In this document: positions 1 to 5,817 of the stretch, in pieces
How positions within the stretch are numbered: the first letter of the stretch is position 1
Layout: each line of letters starts with the position of its first letter
Assembly (NCBI GenBank): GCA_010025655.1
Contig: RGSV01000064.1
Location: forward strand, 1 to 6,420
DNA: 6,420 nt
Direction: 5' to 3'
Source of the DNA: Acidimicrobiia bacterium
Lineage (GTDB): Bacteria; Actinomycetota; Acidimicrobiia; Acidimicrobiales; Ilumatobacteraceae
The notes under the pieces: generated by a model
Told to the model about the DNA's origin: nothing
Database searches by the model: none
The model's input: only the letters and a program-made list of their open reading frames with translations
Position numbers and translations under genes: made by a program

Positions 1-1
1 C

Positions 2-925
2 GGGGACACGCAGGCCGGCACGCTTGCGTCGTCGTTGTATCCCTCGTTGGCTGCCGCCTATCCGTCGCTCGTCTTTGCTGAGTTTGACGTTGCTGAAGCC
101 GCCAAGTGCGACGTGCTGTTCTTGGGGTTGCCACACGAGGCATCGATGGCGTTGGTACCGCAACTCATCGACAAGGTTCGCCTCATCGTTGACCTCTCGG
201 CCGCGTATCGCTTGGTCGACTCGTCGATGTATCCGCAGTGGTATGGATTCACCCACGATCAGCCCGAGGTGTTGAAGCGGGCGGTCTATGGCTTGCCCGA
301 GTTGTATCGCAATGAACTGGCGGGCGCTTCGCTGATCGCCACACCGGGCTGTTATGTGACTGCGGCGTCGTTGGCGCTCACGCCGTTGGTGCGTGCCGGC
401 GTCATCGACCCCTCATCGGTGATCGTCGATGCAGCGTCGGGCGTTTCCGGTGCAGGGCGCACACCGAAGCCCAATACGCATTTCAACACGGTTGACGAAG
501 ACTTCACGGCATATGGTCTGCTTGACCACCGACACACGCCGGAGATCGAGCAGGTCACCGGTGCCAAGGTGCTTTTCACGCCGCATCTCGCACCGATGAA
601 TCGCGGCATTCTGGCCACGTGTTATGCCAAGCCCGCCGCCGGCACTTCGCCGACGTCGCAATCGGTGTTGGCGGTGCTGGCGAAGTTTTACAACAAAGAG
701 CCATTCGTCGTCGTGCGACCCGCATCGCCTTCAACGAAAGCCACGCTCGGCTCAAACGCCGCACATATCACCGCGCGCTTCGATGAACGAACAGGCACTG
801 TGATGGTGTTGTGCGCCATCGACAACCTCACGAAGGGCGCATCGGGTGGTGCGGTGCAGGCAGCCAACGTGGCCCTCGGCATCGCCGAGACGACGGGACT
901 CTCGGCGGTGGGGGTGTATCCGTGA
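2..925 (+). CDS. argC: N-acetyl-gamma-glutamyl-phosphate reductase, 5'-truncated
   Basis: Cytosolic NADPH-dependent enzyme of arginine synthesis that reduces N-acetylglutamyl-5-phosphate to N-acetylglutamate 5-semialdehyde. The reading frame is open from base 2 and gives 307 residues; the family is usually about 340-350, so the N-terminal Rossmann glycine motif lies outside the window. Visible blocks in order: LGLPHEAS, DLSAAYR, VYGLPEL, the active-site ATPGCYVTA (Cys codon at 350-352), SGVSGAGR, HRHTPEIEQ, and PHLAPMNRG carrying the catalytic His (codon at 584-586). The C-terminus LTKGASGGAVQ is typical. Two small departures from the usual consensus are an Ala where DLSADFR has its second Asp, and Val for Pro in GCYPT. 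The TTG at 35 is internal, because homology continues upstream of it (GDTQAGTLASSLYPSL). The stop overlaps the argB start by 4 bases; argJ, often next, is absent. Confidence 0.97.
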   Translation, partial: GDTQAGTLASSLYPSLAAAYPSLVFAEFDVAEAAKCDVLFLGLPHEASMALVPQLIDKVRLIVDLSAAYRLVDSSMYPQWYGFTHDQPEVLKRAVYGLPELYRNELAGASLIATPGCYVTAASLALTPLVRAGVIDPSSVIVDAASGVSGAGRTPKPNTHFNTVDEDFTAYGLLDHRHTPEIEQVTGAKVLFTPHLAPMNRGILATCYAKPAAGTSPTSQSVLAVLAKFYNKEPFVVVRPASPSTKATLGSNAAHITARFDERTGTVMVLCAIDNLTKGASGGAVQAANVALGIAETTGLSAVGVYP

Positions 926-1797
926 AGGTGTCACCAAAGACCCGTGCGGCCGTCTTGAGCGAGGCGCTGCCGCACCTGCAGCGTTTCGCTGGCAAGGTGA
1001 TTGTTGTCAAATACGGCGGCAATGCTTTGGCCGACTCATCCGAAGATTCGATGGAGGTGTTTGCTCGCGACGTCGCCCTGCTGCACGCCGTGGGCATGAA
1101 GCCGGTCGTGGTGCATGGCGGTGGCCCGCAGATCACCGCGATGATGGACCGCCTCGGAAAGGAAGCCAGGTTTCACAACGGTTTGCGCGTCACCGATGCT
1201 GAGACAATCGAAATCGTCAGCATGGTGCTACTGGGGTCGGTAAACCCGATGTTCGTGTCGCTCATCAACCAGTCGGGCGCGAATGCAGCCGGTGTGTCGG
1301 GCAACGATGTAGGTCTTTTTCAGTGCGTGCAGCGCGACCCCGCGCTCGGCTTCGTAGGCGACATCGTCTCGGTGAATCCGATGGCCGTGCAGGGTCTGCT
1401 CGACGATGGCGTGGTGCCAGTCGTTGCCACGCTTGGCACCGACGCGGCGGGCCAGAGCTACAACATCAACGCCGACACAGCAGCGAGCGCGCTGGCGGTG
1501 GCATTGAAGGCCGAGAAGATTCTCTTTCTCACCGATATTGCTGGGGTGCTGCAAAACCCTGCCGACCCAGAGTCGCTCATCGCAACACTCACTCCGGCGA
1601 CGGTCGCGCAACTCACGAGCGACGGTGTGATCAGTGGCGGCATGATTCCCAAACTCGAAAGTTGCATGCACGCGGTCGCCGGCGGTGTGGCAGCTGCGCA
1701 CATTCTTGATGGTCGCCTGGCGCACGTGACTCTGCTCGAGTTGCTTACCGACACAGGTGTGGGAACTATGGTCATCGCTGACGAGGTGGCATCGTGA
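922..1797 (+). CDS. argB: Acetylglutamate kinase, arginine-sensitive type
   Basis: Amino-acid-kinase-fold enzyme that phosphorylates the gamma-carboxyl of N-acetylglutamate with ATP, the controlling step of the pathway. The product has 291 residues. Visible motifs: VVKYGGNA (Lys30), HGGGPQI (65-71), GLRVTD (Arg89), GVSGND (124-129), NINADTAA (181-188), LTDIAGV (203-209) and MIPKLE (Lys244). About 25 residues precede the first kinase strand and include LSEALPHLQRF, the extra N-terminal helix found in hexameric, arginine-inhibited enzymes. The C-terminus HVTLLELLTDTGVGTM carries the matching arginine-site signature, so feedback inhibition is inferred. The GTG at 922 was chosen because it gives a GTGA overlap with the argC stop and lies just after a G-rich stretch (904-916). 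GTG at 928 is possible; extension upstream to 811 only reads argC out of frame. Confidence 0.96.
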   Translation: MKVSPKTRAAVLSEALPHLQRFAGKVIVVKYGGNALADSSEDSMEVFARDVALLHAVGMKPVVVHGGGPQITAMMDRLGKEARFHNGLRVTDAETIEIVSMVLLGSVNPMFVSLINQSGANAAGVSGNDVGLFQCVQRDPALGFVGDIVSVNPMAVQGLLDDGVVPVVATLGTDAAGQSYNINADTAASALAVALKAEKILFLTDIAGVLQNPADPESLIATLTPATVAQLTSDGVISGGMIPKLESCMHAVAGGVAAAHILDGRLAHVTLLELLTDTGVGTMVIADEVAS

Positions 1798-2990
1798 CCA
1801 CAAGCCACGCATTCAGCGCGTCGCCCGCGGTCGCTGCCATGGCTGGTGCACATTGTCCGTTTATGCCGGTGTTCGGTGCCCCGCAGGTCATGTTCGTGCG
1901 CGGCGAAGGCACGCAACTGTGGGATGCATCGGGCAAGCGCTATCTCGACTTTCTCTCAGGCATCTCGGTGACGTCACTTGGTCATTCGCACCCCGTGGTA
2001 GCTGATGCGATTGCCGAGCAGGCACACACGTTGCTGCACGTGAGCAACTTCTTTGCCAATCCCGTCGCCACGCGCGCAGCCGTGCTGGTCGACGAACTGC
2101 TCGGCGGTGGCGGTCAGGTCTTTTTTTGCAACTCTGGTGCCGAAGCAAACGAGGCGGGCATCAAACTGGCCCGCAAGTTCGGCGGCCGCGGTCGCCACAA
2201 GGTGGTCAGCATGCTCGGCAGCTTTCACGGTCGCACGCTCGCGGCACTCGCCGCCACGGGTCAGCCCGCCAAGCACGAGCCGTTTCAGCCGATGCCCGAG
2301 GGCTTCGTGCACGTGCCTTTCGGTGATCTTTCGGCCTTGTCGGCTGCCGTCGACGGTTCAGTTGCCGCAGTGTTGGTGGAATGCGTGCAAGGCGAGGGCG
2401 GTGTGATTCCCGCCAGCAACGAGTGGTTGCAGGGCGTGCGAGCACTGTGCACCGAGCGCGGGGCACTGTTGATGGTCGACGAAGTGCAGACGGGCTTTGC
2501 GCGCACGGGTGATTGGTTTGCGTTTCAACACGCCGGTGTGCAGCCAGATGTGGTGATGTTGGCCAAAGCAATGGGCAACGGAATGCCAGTTGGTGCATTG
2601 TGGGCGCGGCGCGACATCGCGTCAGTGTTCAAGCCCGGCGACCACGGCAGCACCTATAGCGGCACGGCTCTTGCCACCGCTGCGGTGTGTGCGGTCATCG
2701 AGGTGATGCGTGAGATCGACGCACCTCGACTGGCGCGTGAAAAGGGGGAGTATCTCACCACGCAACTGCGCACCATGCCCAAGGTGCACGACGTGCGCGG
2801 TCGCGGGCTTCTGCTGGGTGTCGAGTTCGGAGCTGCCGCCGACGCAAAAGCGGTTCAGGTGGAACTGCTCGCTCGCGGGCTGGTGACCAACGCTGTGACG
2901 GCCACTGCGTTGCGCCTCGCACCACCAATCACCGTGACGGTCGATGAGATCGACGAAGCGCTCAGTCTCTTGCGAGAGGTGTTGGCATGA
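1794..2990 (+). CDS. argD: Acetylornithine aminotransferase
   Basis: PLP-dependent class-III aminotransferase that converts N-acetylglutamate semialdehyde and glutamate to N-acetylornithine and 2-oxoglutarate; homologues can also serve the succinyl-diaminopimelate step of lysine synthesis. The product has 398 residues, normal for the family. Visible: the phosphate-binding NSGAEANE (113-120), SFHGRT (143-148) stacking on the cofactor, VDEVQTGFARTG (228-239) with Asp229 facing the pyridine nitrogen, the Schiff-base Lys258 in LAKAMGNG, STYSGTALA (286-294), and LRLAPP (373-378) with the carboxylate-binding Arg374. The start is GTG at 1794, overlapping the argB stop as GTGA, with GAGGTGG at 1783-1789 as ribosome site. 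ATG at 1839 is an internal alternative that would trim 15 poorly conserved residues. The stop overlaps the argF start. Confidence 0.96.
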   Translation: MTTSHAFSASPAVAAMAGAHCPFMPVFGAPQVMFVRGEGTQLWDASGKRYLDFLSGISVTSLGHSHPVVADAIAEQAHTLLHVSNFFANPVATRAAVLVDELLGGGGQVFFCNSGAEANEAGIKLARKFGGRGRHKVVSMLGSFHGRTLAALAATGQPAKHEPFQPMPEGFVHVPFGDLSALSAAVDGSVAAVLVECVQGEGGVIPASNEWLQGVRALCTERGALLMVDEVQTGFARTGDWFAFQHAGVQPDVVMLAKAMGNGMPVGALWARRDIASVFKPGDHGSTYSGTALATAAVCAVIEVMREIDAPRLAREKGEYLTTQLRTMPKVHDVRGRGLLLGVEFGAAADAKAVQVELLARGLVTNAVTATALRLAPPITVTVDEIDEALSLLREVLA

Positions 2991-3910
2991 GGCACTTTCT
3001 CAACACCAGCGACCTCACGCGCATTGAGATCGGCACGGTGCTCGCACTCGCCAAGCAGCGACCCGAGGCACTCGGTTGGCCGCTCGCCGACTATGGCGTG
3101 GCGATGATCTTCGAAAAGCCATCGAACCGCACTCGCCAATCGATGGAGATGGCAGTCGTGCAACTTGGCGGGCATCCAGTATTCACGCGCGGCGAAGAAG
3201 TGGGTTTCGACGTGCGCGAGTCGGTCGAAGACATCACGCAGATTCTCGCCGGCTACCACGCAATCTTGGCGGCGCGAGTGCTCGATCACGCTGTGCTCGA
3301 ACGCATGGCAGCAACAGATTCTGTACCCGTCGTCAACATGTTGAGTGATTATTCGCACCCGCTGCAGAGCCTCGCCGACGTGCTCACCATGCGCGAAGAG
3401 TTCGGCTCATTGAAGGGTCGCACGGTCGCCTGGGTGGGTGACTACAACAATGTGGCGCGCTCACTTTCCGAAGCTTGTGCTCTCGAGGGCGCTCACGTTC
3501 GCCTCGGTTGCCCGTTGGGCTATGGCGCGTCAGACGATGAACTTTCGCGTATTCGCTCGCTCGGTGCGGCAACGGTCGAACAAACCACGACTCCACACGA
3601 TGCCGTTCGCGATGCACACGCAGTGCATACCGACGTATTCGTGAGCATGGGGCAGGAGGCAGAAACCGAACGTCGCATGCGTGACTTCGCGGGTTTTCAG
3701 GTTGACGAGTCGATGATGGCGGCCGCCGACCCCGAGGCAATCTTTATGCACTGCCTGCCCGCGCACCGCGGGGTGGAGGTGGCGGCTGAGGTGATTGACG
3801 GCCCGGCCAGCCGAGTCGTTCGCCAAGCCCACAATCGCATGCACGCCGCACGCGGGCTGCTGGCGTTCCTCTGTGAAGTCAATGACATCACCAAGGGTGA
3901 CACGCAATGA
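2987..3910 (+). CDS. argF: Ornithine carbamoyltransferase
   Basis: Cytosolic transferase joining carbamoyl phosphate and ornithine to make citrulline. The product has 307 residues, as expected. The N-terminal carbamoyl-phosphate domain shows FEKPSNRTR (42-50), RESVEDITQIL (77-87) and HPLQSLADVLT (124-134). The ornithine domain shows VGDYNNVARSL (150-160), TDVFVSMGQE (215-224), HCLPAHRG (255-262) with the ornithine-site Cys, and QAHNRMHAARGLL (280-292). Compared with the common STRTR and HPCQ motifs it has SNRTR and HPLQ; the essential Ser, Arg, Thr, Arg, His and Gln are all kept, so I expect an active enzyme. HCLPAHRG and SMGQE argue for ornithine carbamoyltransferase over acetyl- or succinylornithine carbamoyltransferases. 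The start is ATG in an ATGA overlap with argD, behind GAGAGGTG at 2974-2981. Confidence 0.95.
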   Translation: MRHFLNTSDLTRIEIGTVLALAKQRPEALGWPLADYGVAMIFEKPSNRTRQSMEMAVVQLGGHPVFTRGEEVGFDVRESVEDITQILAGYHAILAARVLDHAVLERMAATDSVPVVNMLSDYSHPLQSLADVLTMREEFGSLKGRTVAWVGDYNNVARSLSEACALEGAHVRLGCPLGYGASDDELSRIRSLGAATVEQTTTPHDAVRDAHAVHTDVFVSMGQEAETERRMRDFAGFQVDESMMAAADPEAIFMHCLPAHRGVEVAAEVIDGPASRVVRQAHNRMHAARGLLAFLCEVNDITKGDTQ

Positions 3911-3930
3911 AAGAAAGGGCATTCAGATGA
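3907..3930 (+). other. 7-codon mini-ORF linking argF to argR (possible coupling or leader peptide)
   Basis: A start codon at 3907 overlaps the argF stop as ATGA, and the same frame ends in TGA at 3928-3930, overlapping the argR start as ATGA. The peptide would be MKERAFR. It contains two rare arginine codons, AGG (codon 4) and AGA (codon 7, next to the stop). I found no AGA codon in any of the seven genes of this window. It could hand terminating argF ribosomes on to argR. It could equally be a by-product of the purine-rich ribosome site and the ATGA start, since the AGG lies within that site. It is far too short to be called a gene on sequence alone. Confidence 0.35.
3913..3919 (+). promoter_or_regulatory. 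Ribosome binding site of argR
   Basis: GAAAGGG lies in the 16-base argF-argR gap, 7 bases before the ATG at 3927. It supports that ATG as the argR start over the open frame that extends back into argF to 3795. Confidence 0.6.
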
Positions 3931-4397
3931 CGAGCAAAGTTGAACGACAGCAGGTAATCGTGCGGTTGATTTCTCAGCGCGAAGTGACGAGCCAGGCCGC
4001 ACTCACGAAGTTGCTGAAGAAAGAAGGTATCGAGGCGACGCAAGCCACCGTGTCGCGTGACCTCGAAGACTTGGGGGCAGTGCGTGTGCGCGTCGGTAAG
4101 GGCAAGAGCGCCTATGCGATCCCTGATTTCGAGCCCGACCGTATTGCGCCGCGCGAGCAGTTGCGCCGTGTGATGTCTGAGTGGGTGGCTGAAGTTGAGT
4201 ACAGCGACCCGATGGTCGTGGTGCGCACGCCACCGGGTTGCGCCCACGTGGTGGCATCGGCGCTCGATCGCTCGCGGTTGAAGGGGTTGCTCGGCACCGT
4301 CGCGGGTGACGACACGCTGTTCTGCATTTCTGAGTCGGGCTATGGGGCCAAGCGTTTGGCAGCAGATCTGCGATCACTTGCCGGGCTGGGGAAGTAG
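3927..4397 (+). CDS. argR: Arginine repressor ArgR
   Basis: Arginine-responsive DNA-binding repressor of arg genes, working as a hexamer in homologues. The product has 156 residues, a normal full length. The N-terminal winged helix-turn-helix spans about 1-70, with TSQAALTKLL as an early helix and ATQATVSRDLEDLGA (37-51) as the recognition helix region. The C-terminal oligomerisation and arginine-binding domain shows TPPGCAHVVASALD (101-114) and GTVAGDDTLF (123-132), where Asp128-Asp129 correspond to the pair that binds arginine. The ATG at 3927 fits the homologues' length and has a ribosome site; the upstream in-frame extension only reads argF in another frame. argR is the only gene here without a 4-base overlap on either side. 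Its operator is presumably upstream of argC, outside the window; I saw no convincing ARG box inside. Confidence 0.95.
   Translation: MTSKVERQQVIVRLISQREVTSQAALTKLLKKEGIEATQATVSRDLEDLGAVRVRVGKGKSAYAIPDFEPDRIAPREQLRRVMSEWVAEVEYSDPMVVVRTPPGCAHVVASALDRSRLKGLLGTVAGDDTLFCISESGYGAKRLAADLRSLAGLGK
4388..4394 (+). promoter_or_regulatory. Ribosome binding site of argH
   Basis: GGGGAAG sits within the last codons of argR, 7 bases before the ATG at 4402. It favours this ATG over the longer open frame beginning at 4306 inside argR. Confidence 0.5.
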
Positions 4398-4401
4398 CCG
4401 C

Positions 4402-5817
4402 ATGCCCGCCACACCCGACAGCGCGAAGAGCGACGCCGCAAAACACCTGTGGCACGGTCGCTTCAGTGAGGCGCCTGCTGACTCGTTGATGGCGTTCACC
4501 GCGAGCATCGGTTTTGACATGCGCCTATGGCGCGACGACATCGCCGGTTCGATAGCACACGCTGAGATGCTCGGTGCCACTGGGGTCTTGCCACGCGTCG
4601 ACGTTGATGCCATTGTCGCTGCACTGCATCAGGTGCAGGGCGAGTTTGATGGCGGAACCTTCGCGTTCGTCGCCAGCGACGAAGACATTCACACCGCAAT
4701 CGAACGGCGGGTCACCGAGATCGCGGGGGCAGCGGGGGCCAAGTTGCACACGGCGCGCAGCCGCAACGACCAAGTCGCCACGGCGCTGCGGCTGTTTGCC
4801 AAGCGCGAACTCAGCGCCACCGCACGTCGCACGCTGGCTCTCATCGACGTGCTCGATCGCCGCGCCGACGATGCGGGTGACGCCTACCTGCCGGGTTACA
4901 CCCATCTGCAGCGCGCACAGCCGGTTCTCTTGTCGCATCACCTGCGTGCGCACGCATGGGCGTTCGCCCGCGACGTTGAACGAATACTTGATGCCGTCGC
5001 TCGACTTGACGTGTCGCCACTTGGCGCAGGTGCGCTGGCGGGAACCTCATTGCCCATTGACCCGACTGACACCCAACGTCGGCTGGGGTTTGCGCGCGTC
5101 TTTGCCAACTCGCTCGACGCAGTGAGCGACCGCGACTTCGTGGCTGAGGCGCTCTTCACGTTGGCGATGGTTGGCCTGCACCTCTCGCGCCTCGGCGAAG
5201 AGTGGGTGCTGTGGACCACCGAAGAGTTCGGGTTCGCGACTTTGAGCGACCGTCACGCCACGGGCTCGTCGATGTTGCCGCAGAAAAAGAACGCCGACAT
5301 CGCCGAACTTGCCCGCGGCAAGGCGGGCCGTTTGGTTGGCAATCTCACGGGTTTGCTCACCACACTGAAAGGGCTTCCGCTGGCCTACAACCGAGACCTG
5401 CAAGAAGACAAAGAGCCGTTGTTTGATTCCCTCGATCAAGTGAATCGCGGGCTCGAGGCACTGGCCGAGATGATCGCTGCCGCTTCGTTCAATGCCGATG
5501 CGATGCGCACCGCAGCTGATGCACCTGCGGCGGTTGCCACCGACATAGCCGAATGGCTCGTCGCTCGTGGCATGCCGTTTCGTCAGGCCCACGCCAAGGT
5601 GGGCGAGTTGGTCTCGCGATCGCTTGCCAGTGACACACCACTCGTCGATCTCGTGCGTGCCGACGCCGCGCTCGGTCCCGATGCCGCCGCGTTGTTCGCG
5701 CCTGGGGTGGCCGTGCGGCGTCGCGCCAGCCGCGGGGCAGCCGGGCCCGCCGCTGCCACGGCGCAACGCGACGAACTGCGCCGCACGGTGGCTGCACTCA
5801 CCGCACGACTCGCATGA
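4402..5817 (+). CDS. argH: Argininosuccinate lyase
   Basis: Fumarase/aspartase-superfamily lyase that splits argininosuccinate into arginine and fumarate, the last step of the pathway; it works as a homotetramer in homologues. The product has 471 residues (family about 460-470). Visible: LWHGRFSEAP near the N-terminus (usual form LWGGRF), ASDEDIHTAIE (91-101), TARSRNDQVAT (117-127), GYTHLQRAQP (165-174) with the catalytic His168, SPLGAGALAGTSLPID (205-220), and the signature GSSMLPQKKNADIAEL (288-303) with the mobile-loop serines 289-290, then LPLAYNRDLQEDKEPLFD (325-342). The usual KKNPD is KKNAD here. The start is ATG 4402, 4 bases after the argR stop. The last codons overlap the downstream peptidase start as ATGA. 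argG, usual partner and often the gene just before argH, is not present. Confidence 0.96.
   Translation: MPATPDSAKSDAAKHLWHGRFSEAPADSLMAFTASIGFDMRLWRDDIAGSIAHAEMLGATGVLPRVDVDAIVAALHQVQGEFDGGTFAFVASDEDIHTAIERRVTEIAGAAGAKLHTARSRNDQVATALRLFAKRELSATARRTLALIDVLDRRADDAGDAYLPGYTHLQRAQPVLLSHHLRAHAWAFARDVERILDAVARLDVSPLGAGALAGTSLPIDPTDTQRRLGFARVFANSLDAVSDRDFVAEALFTLAMVGLHLSRLGEEWVLWTTEEFGFATLSDRHATGSSMLPQKKNADIAELARGKAGRLVGNLTGLLTTLKGLPLAYNRDLQEDKEPLFDSLDQVNRGLEALAEMIAAASFNADAMRTAADAPAAVATDIAEWLVARGMPFRQAHAKVGELVSRSLASDTPLVDLVRADAALGPDAAALFAPGVAVRRRASRGAAGPAAATAQRDELRRTVAALTARLA

Noticed and set aside
811..921. In-frame upstream extension of argB (37 extra residues) inside argC.
   Set aside because: The extra residues are an out-of-frame reading of argC. 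Homology and the GTGA overlap place the start at 922.
1228..1812. Minus-strand frame of 194 codons opposite argB.
   Set aside because: Low-complexity, His/Arg/Cys-rich translation typical of antisense shadow; argB is intact on the other strand.
3795..3926. In-frame upstream extension of argR (44 extra residues) inside argF.
   Set aside because: ArgR proteins are about 150-160 residues and start close to MTSKVERQQ; the ribosome site is directly before 3927.
3915..3935. Possible ARG-box half-site (ATTCA) just before argR.
   Set aside because: Only one half is present with no inverted partner at the right distance, so it is not a supportable ArgR operator.
5047..5766. Long minus-strand frame of 239 codons opposite argH.
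   Set aside because: It is a shadow frame in high-GC coding DNA. The argH protein on the + strand is conserved throughout this stretch and the minus-strand product has no recognisable domain.
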